A DNA stretch of 64,000 nt from Monoplex corrugatus. Lineage: Eukaryota; Mollusca; Gastropoda; Littorinimorpha; Ranellidae. This document shows, in pieces, positions 25,850-37,289 of this stretch (within the stretch, counting starts at the first letter, position 1; the number at the start of each line of letters is the position of its first letter). Both the position numbers and the translations under genes were made by a program. The stretch lies in assembly GCA_030674185.1 (NCBI GenBank), contig CM060314.1, forward strand, positions 28,405,115-28,469,114. Direction: 5' to 3'. The notes beneath the pieces were generated by a model. The model searched no databases. It saw only the letters and a list, made by a program, of their open reading frames with translations, and was not told the origin of the DNA.

Positions 25850-26820
25850 CAAAGTTGTTTCTCTTCCTTTTGTTGCAGGTATGAATCCTGTCTTGGTGTT
25901 GCAGATTTCTGTTTTGTATGATTGCCGTCATTTTGTTTGTGTGTTTTTGCAAAACTCATTTGTTTCTATTATACATCTGCAGAATTCTGTGTTCTCTTTA
26001 CTTTCTTGTCTCACTGAATAATTATTGGTACTATATTAATTTGCTCATTTTGTAAAGTCACAGTCACAAAATGTCACAGACAGACAAAAACGTTCAAATA
26101 ACTAACAGGTACAAATGATTTACACATTCCTGTGATGTAGTAATGTTCCGTCCAGTTTTAGTTTTTTCTGTTCTTTGGACATGTATTCTGTTGCATGATT
26201 TTCTGTGCAAACACCAGCCTTTTTCTATGGTCATAGACGTTTGTTGGTGAGTTTAGGTATGTATGTTAGCTGTATATGTTCATTTATTTGGAAAGGAAAT
26301 TTCTTTATCTTGTCAACATCATTATCGTTTGTCGTATTGCTGATATGGATATTTGTTTTATTTATTTGACATTATGTAAATTTCATGTGGATGACTTGTG
26401 TTCAGATGACATAAGTAAAGTTTTTTTTAAAAAAGGAAAAGAAGTTGCTTTCGATGTTGTTTGTGTTCTTTATGAGTGTTGTTGGTGATGTTGTCTATTG
26501 AAATTATGCACTGCTGCTGCTTGTTTTTCCACCATCTGTTTTTCCGTCTGGTTGTTCCCCCCCCCCTTCTTTTTTTTTTTCTGGCTTTTTTCTCTTTTGT
26601 GTTGTTTTTATTTATTTATTTATTTATTTATTGCTTTTTATTTTCGGAGAGTGTTTCATATCAACTGGACAGTAGTGTATGTCTCTCTCTCTCTCACACT
26701 CTGTCAGTGAATCCATCTATCTGTCAGCCTGTGAAAAATGTTTTAGCAAGACTTTCAGACATGTGGAGTGGATAAAATGATGTGTTATCCTTAGCAAAGC
26801 ATGATCTCTCAAAGAAAAGT
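25850..26820. other. Intergenic T-rich sequence, nothing recognised
   Basis: No supported gene; poly(T)/TTTA tracts at about 26566-26640. Confidence 0.5.
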
Positions 26821-26899
26821 CATTCGAAATCGTCACAAGGGGCGCCACTATAAGAATTACAGAGGCAGTTGCTGCCCTTGTAAGTCAAACGCTGTGCAT

Positions 26900-27030
26900 C
26901 CACTGATAAACTACCAGTACTACAAGGTCTTGATGTCTTTGAAGTATTAAAAGTCTTTATATGCTGAGCTAGACTACCAGTACTACAAGTTCTTGATGTC
27001 TGCAGTTTTAAACGTCTGTATATGCTGTGC
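26900..27030. repeat. About 68-bp imperfect tandem duplication
   Basis: ACTACCAGTACTACAAGGTC at 26919 recurs as ACTACCAGTACTACAAGTTC near 26973. Both are followed by TTGATGTCT, a TTAAAAGTCT/TTAAACGTCT box and TATATGCTG. Confidence 0.8.
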
Positions 27031-27787
27031 ATGCAACACATGCTGGGTGGAAAACAACTGATTTATAAACAAATGAGAAACTCCAGCTCAAAATCTACAT
27101 TTTGGTTCATAATGTGTAAAGAAGCATGCACAATTGTCCTTTCATCTGTATGTTTCTACACATTTAACGAATGTCTTTCCACAGATAACCGACAATGTTT
27201 TTTAGATTCATATTGATCATTTAGATTCATGTCATATTGGCAGATGTGATGCGTCTAGTGTGTCGGCTTCGGCCTGCACCGCTGGCTAGCACTGCTGTGC
27301 GAAAAGAAGAGCAATGTGTAAGTCTCTTCCTGTCAGTACATAGCCTCTCCATCAGCAAGCCCTATGCTGTGCCTCCTCGTGGCGACAGGCGGTAACTGAG
27401 CATCTCACGGACTCAGGCTGAATCTCGTAGGACTCGGAGGAGGTCTGGCCACCAGACGTCAGGCATGCAGGCCCACCGGCGTGTGGACACGCCCTGGTGC
27501 CCACGAACCAGATCCCCAAGCTATGGGTAAATAGCTCCACTGCCTTGTGGACATCTCGGGAGAGAGTAAGGCTAAGGGAGTTAACCCTAAAAAAAAAACC
27601 GATGGAAGGCAAGGGGAAACCACCATCGTATTTTTCCCCAGGAAAACCATGGACAGGAGAAAGAAAAAGAAGAAAGTTAACGACGTCAATAGGTGCTCCT
27701 GCGGAGCACCTTCGTCCGGTAGGGACTGTCATGCGGCGCAGGTGACACCAGACCGTCAGCCAGCTAACTGCGACCAAAATCAAAATT

Positions 27788-28520
27788 AAATTCAAAATAG
27801 CAACATGGAATATAAGAACAATGCTACAGAAAGGTAAATTAGACAACATCAAATGGAGATGGAAAGGCTTAACATTAGTATTTTAGGACTGGGGAAGTGA
27901 GATGGAAGGGGGCAGGCATGATAACATCAGGGGAATATACAGTGATATACTCTGGTGGTAATTCACATGAAAGAGGAGTAGGCATCATAATGGACAAAGA
28001 CAAATCAAAAGCAGTTAAGGGATACTGGGCAGTGTCGACAGAGTTTTACTGGTCAAATTCGGAGGCAAACCTTTTGATATCAACATCATACAGGTGTATG
28101 CACCAACATCCGCAAGTACTCAGGAAGACATCGACAACTTCTACAAAGTTTTAGAGATGGCCAAGGTCCAATGTAAATCACAAGAAGTTACAGTCATAAT
28201 GGGAGATTTTAATACTAAAGTGGGACAGGATAGGGTAGAGGATATAGCTGGACCTCATGGCCTTGGTGCACAAAATGAAAGAGGGGGGAAGCTTGTAGAA
28301 TGGGCACAGATGAATGAGTTCATAGTAGGAAACACCTGGTTTGAACAGCCTAACAGAAGAAAATGGACTTGGATGAGTCCAGGAGATAATACCAAAAATC
28401 AAATTGACTACATTTGATCAACAAAAGATTTAAAAATTTTTACTGTCAGCCAAAACACTACCAGGTGCAGACTGCAACAGTGACCACAATCCTGTAGTGG
28501 GAAGGTTTAGGCTGAAATTG
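27788..28520 (+). pseudogene. EEP endonuclease of the RTE/BovB-like LINE
   Basis: Starts KFKIATWNIRTMLQKGKLDN (27788 on), then passes through other frames with HERGVGIIMD, a QVYAPTSASTQEDIDNFY segment, VIMGDFNTKVG and NQIDYI followed by a stop. The SDHNPV box is reached only in another frame at about 28481. Metal-binding and active-site motifs are still readable, but frameshifts and a stop make it non-functional as given. Confidence 0.8.
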
Positions 28521-29113
28521 AGGAAAAGGAAACATACCAAAAGCAACATCAAACTAAACCTTGGACTCTTTAAAGTCAGATGAAATGATACGTCAAAAAT
28601 TTAATGTACATGTTCAAAACAAATTCAGTGCTATGGAAGACGTTGGTGACAGTGAGGAACAATGGACAAAGTTGAGAAGTTCTATAAATGAAGCTTGTGA
28701 AGAAATCCCTAAGGCAAATAGAAAAGCAAAAAAGAGTTGGATGACTAATGAAATTTTGGGCCTGATGGAGGAAAGGAGGAAGGCAAAGAGAAACGAGGAG
28801 ATATACAGGAAGATAAACAAAGAAATCAGGTATAGGTGCAATGAAGATAAGGAAGCTTGGCTGAACACAAAATGCAAAGAGATAGAAGAACGACACAAAA
28901 TGGATCCTCAGGGTATGTACAGACGAATTGAAGAAATTGTCCACAGGAAAAATACATGCACATCAACTGGTAGCTTAAAATCGAAAGATGGCACGCTTAT
29001 CATGGAAAAAGACAAAATATTAGACATATGGGGAGAGTATATTAAAGACCTTTTTGAGAATGACAGAAACGAAGAACACATTATAAAAAAAGAACTTTGA
29101 AGGACCACCCATA

Positions 29114-30600
29114 ATGAAAGATGAAGTTAGAGCAGCACTGAAAGAGATGAAACCAAGAAAAGCCCCAGGACCAGACAACATTACTACAGAGATGATTGAA
29201 GCCCTGGAGGAATTTGGCATAGAAAAAATAACAGTCCTCCTAAATGAAATTTATGACACTGGAAAAATCCCCAAAGATATGTCAAAATCAATTTTCATTG
29301 CACTTCCAAAGAAGACAGGGGCTATAGAATGCGAACTCCATCGCACAATCAGTTTGATGAGTCATGTAACAAAAATCCTGTTAAGAATAATCATGATGAG
29401 GACAAGGAATAGAATCAAAAGAGAAATAGCAGAAGAACAGTGTGGATTTGTGGAGGGGAAAGGAACTATTAATGCCATATACATCCTAAGAACTATCATA
29501 GAGAGTTCAATTGAGATGAATAAGGATTTGTATTTATGCTTTGTTGACTATACCAAGGCTTTCGATCGGGTACGACATGATGAATTGATCAACCAACTGG
29601 AGAGACTCAATGTTGATGGAAAAGATCTACGAATAATCAGGAATATGTACTGGGAACAAACAGCTGCAATGAGAATAGAAAACAATATAAGCTCTTTTCA
29701 AAACATCAAAAGAGGAGTCAGACAGGGTTGTGTTTTGTCACCAGATCTGTTTTCACTATATAGCGAAAACATCATGAGAAACCTAGAAGAAGACCCTGGA
29801 TTAAAGGTTGGAGGGAAAATGATAAACAACATTCGGTACTCAGATGACACCGTGCTAATTGCAGAAAATGAAAGGGACCTACAAAACCTTGTGAATATAC
29901 TAGAAACAGAAAGCAAAGGTAAGGGGTTGGAACTAAACAGCAGGAAGACTGAAGTCATGGTGATCAGTAAAAAACATGAAATTCCCTCATGCAAAATAAA
30001 AACAAATGGCACAACCTTGACACAGATTAATAAGTTCAAATACCTGGGAACGGTCATTTCATCAGACGGCAGAAGCACATCGGAAATAGCTGGCAGAATC
30101 GGCCAAGCCAAAACAGCATTCAAGAAGATGACAAGCATTCTTACCAACAAATGCCTATCAATTAACATCAGAAAGAGAGTCCTTGAATGCTATATAGAAC
30201 CAATACTGTTGTACGGATGCGAGGCGTGGACAGTCAGCAAGCAAAGCCAGAGCAGGATCGAGGCAGCCGAGATGTGGTTTCTCAGAAGAATGTTGAGAGT
30301 TCCATGGACAGCAAAGAAAACAAACGAGACAGTCTTGATGGAGGCAGACACAAATAGATCACTCATAAGGAAGATTAGGAAAAGACACTTTATGAAGAAG
30401 GGGGATTTGGAGCACCTGGTCACAACGGGAAAGCTGGAGGGAAAGAGAGCACCAGGTAGACCCAGGGAGAGAATGCTGGACGGACTTGCAGAGTGGCTGG
30501 GGATGAAGAGGGTGGGGGAGATGCTGGGGCAACGAGAGATAGAGATGGTTGGAAGTCCATGGTCGCCAACGCCATGCGGCAGGGCACCTGATGATGATGA
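29114..30600 (+). pseudogene. Reverse transcriptase of the RTE/BovB-like LINE
   Basis: Open from 29114. Finger motif KPRKAPGPDNITTEMIEAL; motif A FVDYTKAFDRV; motif B RGVRQGCVLSPDLFSLY; motif C RYSDDTVLIA, where family members including the copy at 54.6 kb have YADD; thumb NKFKYLGTVISSDGR. After IRKR it lacks six residues present in the minus-strand copy, an 18-bp in-frame deletion at about 30380. A frameshift near the C-terminus makes the frame read into flanking DNA up to 30889. Not a host gene. Confidence 0.88.
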
Positions 30601-30681
30601 GATTCATGTTAGTCACAGAAAGACACACACACACAGAGTTTTGATTGGTGAAGGTGAACCAAGCTCAACAGAGAAGTACTA

Positions 30682-31989
30682 CGAGGGTCACTCATTATGT
30701 TTTGCAATCTGGTTTTTCAACAACACTTACAACCTCTCTGTCTACTCCAGTTTTTCGAAGAAACCCCCCTCAGCCTGTACACATTTGACCATCCTCTCAA
30801 ACCAGCTGTCTATGACACCAGACCACGTTGACCGGGGTATGTCCAAAATGACGCCCTCGAAGAAAGCTCGGGCATCTTCGGTGTTCTGAAACTGCTTTCC
30901 CTTCAGCTGCCTTTTGACGGAAGGGAACAACAACCAGTCACAGGGGGCTAAGTCAGGTGAATATGTGGGTGGGTGACCAGCTGAACATCACTGGCGACTA
31001 GAAAGTCCAGAGTTACAGCTGCTGCGTGCGCGCTGGCATTGTTATGATGGAGCAGTAGACCACGGACACCCGTTCGGGGACGCCGTTTACACCATGCCTG
31101 GAAGATTTTAGGCAAACAGTGGTTGACATACCAGTCAGCCGTAACCGTCTTTCTGTCCTCAAGCGGTATGGTTGCAACGTGGCCGAATTTTGCAAAGAAA
31201 CACGCTATTATTTGTTTGGAAGCACTTCTGTTTCTTTTGAATTTCACAGGTGGGTTCTCATCTGGGAAGACCCACACCGCCGACTGTTGCTTCGTCTTGG
31301 GGTCGTATTGGTATACCCAGGTTTCGTCTCCTGTTACGATGTCCCAAACGCGAGGAGACCTTCCTCCGTCAAATTTTCTTAGCATGTGGGTGCACCAGTC
31401 CACCCTACCCCGCTTCTGCTCTTCACTCAGGTTATGGGGCACCCAACGGGCACAACGTTTCCTTACGGCAAGGCAGTCATGAAGAATGCGAGTGAGACTT
31501 CCCGATGAAATCTTCATGATATCCTGTATTTCAGCGTATGTCATTTTTGGGTCCTTCTTAATCAGGGACTCTACCCTAGAGACGTTTTCTGGGGTAACGG
31601 TCGTTGCCATTCGACCACAACGGTCACCGTCTTCCAACGTTCTCGCTCCAGACATGAACTGTCTGAACCACCTGAAAACAGTGGCTTTGGACGGAGATTG
31701 ATCTCCAAAACAGTGTTTTAAACTTTGAAAGCACTCTTGAAAAGATTTTCCTTGGCAGTAGTCATAATACATCATAGCTCGAAAATCCCTTCGCGAAAGG
31801 TCAACACTGCTGGCAGAAGACCCGTCACCCTTACCGGACATTTTGTCGCATGGAATGACAATGGTTGTGTGGAATCAAGTAAAAATTTTTGTCACAAGTA
31901 TTACGAAATTGGTCTATGATGTAATGTAAAAAACAAAGTAGTGACGCCATTAGTTCGTCTAGGTTGCAAAACATAATATGTGCCCCTCG
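30682..31989 (-). mobile_element. mariner transposon, complete ends
   Basis: 1,308 bp, the usual mariner length. The left end reads CGAGGGTCACTCATTATGTT and the right end, reverse-complemented, CGAGGGGCACATATTATGTT. The match continues for about 28 bp with four differences. TA lies immediately outside both ends (30680-30681, 31990-31991). The transposase is on the minus strand. It lies 80 bp from the 3' end of the RTE/BovB-like LINE. Confidence 0.92.
30742..31841 (-). pseudogene. mariner transposase, frameshifted, second catalytic Asp replaced
   Basis: Reads from 31841 with MSGKGDGSSASSVDLSRRDF, a paired helix-turn-helix DNA-binding half (FRAMMYYDYCQGKS...ATVFRWFRQF, then MTYAEIQDIM) and the WVPHNLSEEQK linker. 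The DDE domain has TGDETWVYQYDP (first Asp) and LLLHHNNASAHAA, where HHDNA is expected, so the second Asp is Asn (codon AAC at 31041-31043). A one-base shift near 30955 follows; the next frame gives SPDLAPCDWLLFPSVKRQL with the third Asp. Spacing is DD34D. Inactive as it stands. Confidence 0.92.
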
Positions 31990-32370
31990 TATGTTTAGAT
32001 GATGCACATGCAGTAATATACTGATGTCGAAGCACTCGGCTGAAAAGGATTTCTTCTAAAATATGAAAATGCCACTCATAATTGAATATAAATGTCACAC
32101 TTCCATGAGATGGTCATCCCTATTGGCCATATCAGCAGAGGTTGATACTGACGTAAAACCGAACAAAATCAACCAGAAGTTAAATTTAAAAAAAAGAAAA
32201 AGAAAAGAAAAAAATTAAATATGTATAATGATCCTAATGTAATACTTGCCAGTATAACAGATCATGTAGCCTTTCTTAGTACGAAAGGCTAAATCACCAA
32301 CGTTGACAGAAAAAGTATGTACCATGCGCATGAATGTGTGTTACCTGGTACCACTTCCGTTAGTACAAAA

Positions 32371-32900
32371 GGCTTCCCCCATGGGGATGCTGTGAGCTCT
32401 TTCGGTATAAATATGTCCCCATGTTCTGAAGCGCTGTGTCAGAAATTCTACTTATCTGTCACTTCTCCTCGTTTCTTTCTTCTATCATTTTTTGGTTTCT
32501 TGGTCCCTTCATCTGTATTTGTTCTATAAAGCCTTACATACTTTCTCATAGGATTGATAATTGGGCACATGTATTGATTGCATGTTTGACTCTAAGGAAA
32601 TGCGCTGTGCAACAGCAATTTTTGACAACTTAGACCATTTTTTTTTATGTATGCCTTCGTGTTCTTAGTTATGTTCGCATTTGTATTCAGGTGTTTTATT
32701 TTCTAAATCCTCAGGTAATAATTTGATAGAATGGTCAACGCCAGGGGCGTCTCTTTAGGTTATTGCACGCATGCATTGATATATGTAGTTAATTTTCTTT
32801 TCCAGCTTTTTTTTTCCAACCAGATGTTGTGTACACTTTGAAGTGGTTATAGCCCTGATATGGTTCTATGCAGCCAGCTGGGCTTTATACAGTAAGAATA
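32371..32900 (+). mobile_element. SINE-like retroposon family B, copy 3
   Basis: About 530 bp beginning GGCTTCCCCCATGGGGATGC and ending GCTGGGCTTTATACAGTAAG. Target-site duplication AGTACAAAA at 32362-32370 and 32901-32909. Middle landmarks as in the full-length copies. Confidence 0.8.
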
Positions 32901-33365
32901 AGTACAAAAAGAACAAAACACCAATGCTGACAGAAAAACTACCTACCAAATATGTAAAAATAAATTATGTATTACCTGGTACTGAAGTAAACATAAGTAT
33001 GTTGTTATAGCCCCGAAGGAAGGGAAGGAGGTTTGCGTTCCTTGCAGCGTTATAAACAGACAGACAGACAAAATAAGCAGACAAAACGGACCTTGCACTC
33101 GACAGAATAAACTATCTGGTCTAAAATACAAAACGAAACAAACCTCTGAGGAGGACAATGCTCTTTAAAAAAATGTTAGGGGTTTTGGAGCAGCCGAGGT
33201 GATACTCCTAAAGCCTTCTGTCAGCATTTAGGTCCTTCAATAGGAAGGCTCTATGCATCCACTTACATGAAAGAGGTACAAAATCATTAACCACTGAGAT
33301 TTTGTCTAGTTACAAAAATAGGTTTTCAGCTCTGTTTGAGTTCGAATGTCAAGATAAATGAGTTC

Positions 33366-33710
33366 TGAGTCCACATACACACACATTATACACTCGTGCA
33401 TACACATACACATACATACACACACAAACACACTCGTACACACACATACACAACTACACACACATAAACACTACAACATGTACACACACAGACACATACA
33501 CACACGCACACACATACACACACACAACCATATACACATACACATACACACTTACACACACACACGCACACACATACACACAACCCTACACACACATACA
33601 CACACACACCACGCGCGCGCACACACCCCCCCCCACACACACACATCCACACCCCCCACACACACGTACACGTACCTACACATACACCCACACATACAGA
33701 CACAAACCAA
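33366..33710. repeat. (CA)n-rich compound microsatellite
   Basis: CACACATA/CACACACA mixtures with a CGCGCGC interruption at about 33612 and C-runs; frames over it are artefacts. Confidence 0.95.
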
Positions 33711-33876
33711 CTAACCCTCAGGCTAACGTACTATAGGAGCTGAACCATCAAGCGGATACATGTAAAAAGCATCTTCAGACACAGCCCCACCCCACCCCTT
33801 TATTCCATGAACTATAAACCCAATCCACCAAGGGGTTGCACACACTATACGTTTTGACAGGGCTCGTGTTTACACG

Positions 33877-34084
33877 TTAACCCTTTGACTCCCGCACCCT
33901 GTCCACCAGCATCCTGCATTGTCAGTCATGCCAGCAAAGCAAAAACTTAACCCTTTGACTCCCTCACCCTATCACCAGCTTCCTGCAGGAAGCTGGTGGA
34001 TAAGGAAGCTGGTGGATAGGGTGAGGGAGTCAAAGGGTTAAGTTTTTGCAGTTGGTGGCGAGGGTGCGAGAGTCAAAGGGTTAA
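33877..34084. mobile_element. TTAA fold-back element (family P), reference copy
   Basis: TTAA at 33877-33880 and 34081-34084. Left arm of 70 bp starts CCCTTTGACTCCCGCACCCT and ends at an inner TTAA (33947-33950). The inner palindrome 33951-34037 starts CCCTTTGACTCCCTCACCCT and folds back through CTTCCTGCAGGAAG to AGGGAGTCAAAGGG. A second inner TTAA (34038-34041) precedes a 43-bp right arm. This is an element within an element, all junctions TTAA and all arms ending CCCTTTGACTCCC. CCC ends with TTAA suggest piggyBac mobilisation. Confidence 0.85.
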
Positions 34085-34119
34085 ATGAAACACACACAGT
34101 TGTGTTGAGCTCTATGTGT

Positions 34120-34340
34120 CTATATGTGTGTGAGCCTGCGGCATAAACACTGGCCTCTGCGCCGCCCATCTCAATGCTTCAGTCACTGTGGTGGTGTCAG
34201 CTTAGTTTTTCAGCGCATAAGGTTTCTGTGCAGGTCTCAATGAGTCTGTTAGACAATTAATGGCAGATAGGGGTGGAGCGCATATGGAATTGTCCGTGTG
34301 TGATAAATCCTTTTCGGAGCAAACTCTGAATCTCAGATTT
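34120..34340 (+). repeat. Dispersed repeat F, copy 3
   Basis: CATAAACACTGGCCTCTGCG, GTGGTGGTGTCAGCTTAGT, GGGGTGGAGCGCATATGGAA and GGAGCAAACTCTGA in order. Lies just right of the family P reference copy. Confidence 0.75.
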
Positions 34341-34496
34341 GAAAAGTAACGCATGTCTACAAATATTGTCATGAACCTCTTAGGGACATGGTGCATTTAA
34401 GGACACAACGAAAGCTGTATCCTTCCAATTACGTGGCAACAGTACACTTAACTCAATCAAATGCCTTGGGATAACACTGCACATAAAGACGAATCA

Positions 34497-34895
34497 CCGT
34501 GGCGGAGTGGTTACGCAACAGACTACTGATTGGGGTGTCATGTGTTTGAACCCCCATGGATTAAAAAAATAATTACTGTGTTTTTTTTAATTCTTTTTTT
34601 TACTGTGTCTGGCTCATACCCCAGAGCTGAGCGTGCTATGTGCTTGTTGGGACGACTGGGACCACAAAGTCGAGTCTCATTCACTTTATGGATACGTCAT
34701 GGAGTCTTGCTCATGGTTTTTGGTCAACACTACAGGTACCTGTATCTCTCGGGCGTACTTGACGTCAGGATGTATTATGACTGAAAGCTTAAGAATGCAG
34801 TCCTGTCTTACATTCTCAATCCTAGACGGAGCTCCAAAGCCTTGTGATCATTATCCCCATTATCATGAAATCACTGATAATGATTGACTATGTAA
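34497..34895 (+). mobile_element. tRNA-derived SINE, copy 3
   Basis: Plus strand: CGTGGCGGAGTGGTTACGC (A box), TGTTTGAACCCCCAT (B box), then GGGACGACTGGGACCACA, a CTGTATCTCTCGGGC-type segment and GTCAGGATGTATTATGAC as in the other copies. A T-rich insertion of about 25 bp follows the B box. Confidence 0.82.
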
Positions 34896-35084
34896 GCAGC
34901 GAACGAGAGAAGAAGAAGAATTACTCAAGTACAAAAACGAAACATTTACAAATAAAACATTGACATAAACTTATATTGCATATGTAAATAAACGGTCACA
35001 TTAAACATTATCTGTAACAAGTGGGTAGATATGTCAGCCAGTTGGCAGCTCAGAAGTTGGAACAGAAAGAAATTTGACATAAAG

Positions 35085-35280
35085 ATTAAAGAAAATAAGA
35101 TAAGATAAAATAAAATGAAATAAAATTTAAATAAAATAAAATAAAATAGAATAAAACAGAATAAGATAAAGTAAAATAAAGTTAAGAAAAAGAAAAAAGA
35201 AAAAACAAACATACCAAACAAAACAACAACAACAACAACAAAAACAGCTACAAAACAACAACAGCAACAACAAAACATCG
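35085..35280. repeat. (AATAA/ATAAA)n then (AAC)n low-complexity block
   Basis: AAAATAAAATAAAATA-type pentanucleotides grading into ACAACAACAACA. The sequence around it (34900-35690) is otherwise AT-rich with nothing recognised, apart from a C-run at about 35420-35434. Confidence 0.9.
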
Positions 35281-35726
35281 TATTAACTACTTAGTGACAA
35301 TAATACAAATAAAAACCGAACCAACACAGCCCGTAAATGCTTCGGGACAGCAGTGCATTACAAGAACCCACTGAAATCTGGCCTTAAGTGCTGTGGGACG
35401 ACGGTACGACAGTACACGACCCCCCCCCCCCCCAGTAGACGTCAACAGCCCCCTCCCCCTGCTATCCCCCGTCCCTCAACCAAATCTGATACCCGAAACT
35501 GTCCTGGGATTATACCAACAGATCAATGACCCTACCAAATATATCCCCGGTGCTTTGCAGAGTTAGTGGCATAGAGCTCAGCATGGAAGTCTTTGGAGGA
35601 TTTCTGTGATGCCATTAGGCCTATAGTGTTAGACCTGAGTACCTTCGAGAGTCAACTTCGAAAACTTTTTGATGGTTTCTGTAGTTCTAAGTTCAACGAC
35701 CAAATAATGATGGGGCTCCTAGCTCT

Positions 35727-35868
35727 GTGTGTGTAGTGTGTGTGCGCGCGCGCGCGTGTGTGTGTGCGCGCGCGCGTGTGTTTGTGTTGTGTGTGTGTGT
35801 GTGTGGAGAGAGAGAGAGAGAGAGAGAGAGCGAGGAGAGAGAGAGGAGAGAGCGAGAGAGAGAGTCAA
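35727..35868. repeat. (GT)n/(CG)n/(GA)n compound microsatellite
   Basis: GTGTGT, two GCGCGCGCGCG stretches, more GT, then GAGAGA. Confidence 0.95.
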
Positions 35869-35965
35869 ATGAAATGAAAGGAAACATTATCCAGCGGTAT
35901 TGATATTAGCACACAGGTAAACTTACAAACTTGTTAGAGTTAGACTGAAAAGGCGTTAAAGGAAA

Positions 35966-36180
35966 ACCAACCAACCAACCAACCAACCAACCAACCAACC
36001 AACCAACCAACCAACCAGCCAGCCAGCCAGCCAACCAACCAACCAACCAACCAACAAACCACAACCAACCAACCAGTCAGCCAACAATCCAATCAACCAG
36101 CCAGCCAACCAACCAACCAACCAACCAACCACACTTGTTAAACCAACACAACCAACCAACCAACCAACCGACCGACCAAC
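35966..36180. repeat. (CCAA)n tetranucleotide array
   Basis: CCAA units with CCAG variants over about 215 bp. The same motif forms arrays at 57476 and 62510. Confidence 0.95.
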
Positions 36181-36334
36181 CAAACAAAAAAGCAAAGTCA
36201 TAATAAAATTCGTAGCTTTTCTATTAATTTTGTATCAAACCTACAGAAAGTGGGATGCTACTAAAGAATTCAAATTTAAACCTAGAAGACAAAAGGCGAA
36301 TGGAGTAACAGAATTGATCTTGAACACAAAAGAG

Positions 36335-36950
36335 AGAAAGAAGGGAGATTACTGTAACACTCTCCTTTCTGGCCTACCACTTCTTCCTCTCCTCTGTTTG
36401 CAACGCATTCAAAACACAACTATTCCTCTTGTCCTCAGAAAGAAAAACGTTTGATCATGTCCGTCCTCTTCCTCGCTCTCTGCAATGGCTGCCTGTTTCA
36501 AAGAGAATGAATTTAAGCTGGATACTTTGTGCTACAAATCTATTCATCAGTCTGCTCCATCCTACCTTTGCGACAACAACGATGTTTATATGCCAGATGG
36601 CACCTTGCGCTCAGATTCAGATACTCTTTCCTTTCAGATTCCTACGTTTAAGCTACCAGCTTCTGGCCAGCGTTCTTTTGATGTTTCAGAACCGTCTGCT
36701 GGGAATAGACTTTTATTCTCCCTTTGCCTAACACCCACGCTTTCTGCTTTTAAATCAGAGTTAATACCCGCCTCTTTCCCCGACAATGAATTCTACAACT
36801 CCCTCTTTCCCTCAGTATGTGTAGGTCTTCTTTCTTTCTTGCTTTCTTATAGTATGTTGTCTGCGTTGATCACACGCGGATGTATGGTGCGTGAGAGCGC
36901 TATGATCTGGATTATCAAGATTTGGCGCCATATAAATACTATAATGATGA
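36335..36950 (+). mobile_element. L2/CR1-group LINE, 3' end, second copy
   Basis: [11 protein letters not shown] and LQRIQNT, then in other frames LQWLPVSKR, a LDTLCYKSIHQSAPSYL segment and LRSDSDTLSFQIP: the order found at the C-terminus of L2/CR1-type proteins. The 3' end GAGCGCTATGATCTGG...GGCGCCATATAAATACTATA parallels the tail at 4.8 kb and runs into ATG repeats. Several frameshifts, 5'-truncated. Confidence 0.78.
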
Positions 36951-36986
36951 TGATGATGATGATGATATATAATAATAATAAATATA

Positions 36987-37020
<34 letters not shown>

Positions 37021-37036
37021 TATTATTAATATTACG
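36944..37036. repeat. (ATG)n then (AAT)n repeat, LINE tail
   Basis: ATGATGATG followed by AATAATAAT directly after the LINE 3' hairpin; probably grew from the element's terminal repeat. Confidence 0.9.
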
Positions 37037-37161
37037 AGAGACAGAGAGAGAAAGAAAGAAAGAGAGACAGACAGACAGACAGAGAGAAAGAAAGAAAGAG
37101 AGAGAGAGAGAGGAGGAGAGTTAGGTAAATAGATAGATAGATAGATAGATAGATAGAGAGA

Positions 37162-37220
<59 letters not shown>
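37037..37220. repeat. (GA)n-rich block with GATA and GACA
   Basis: AGAGAC, GAAAGAAAG, GATAGATAGATA, then about 65 bp of AG. Confidence 0.95.
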
Positions 37221-37223
<3 letters not shown>

Positions 37224-37289
37224 TTCCTTTCTCTTTAAGGTGTATGCAATCATAATAATTATAATAAATTTACTTTTTTTTTAATCGTT

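Larger units (their letters stand above)
27250..30600 (+). mobile_element. RTE/BovB-like LINE, near full length, decayed
   Basis: Plus-strand element: a 5' leader of about 0.5 kb (27250-27780), an EEP endonuclease in broken frames (about 27788-28520), a linker (28561-29100), RT (29114-30300) and a C-terminal GKLEGKRAPGRPRERMLDGL region ending in GGCACC(TGATGATGATGA). The stop codon sits inside the 3'-terminal TGA repeat. At least four frame breaks. A second copy lies on the minus strand at 54604-56048 and a related 3' tail at 49135-49272. Downstream the reading frame continues artificially towards the mariner. Confidence 0.85.

Noticed and set aside
30601..30889. C-terminal extension of the RTE/BovB-like RT frame
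   Set aside because: The frame runs through flanking DNA and into the antisense of the mariner after a frameshift; not part of the element.
35956..36201. Gly/Trp/Leu/Val repeat membrane protein over (CCAA)n
   Set aside because: Translation of a tetranucleotide repeat; the same happens at 57.4 and 62.5 kb.
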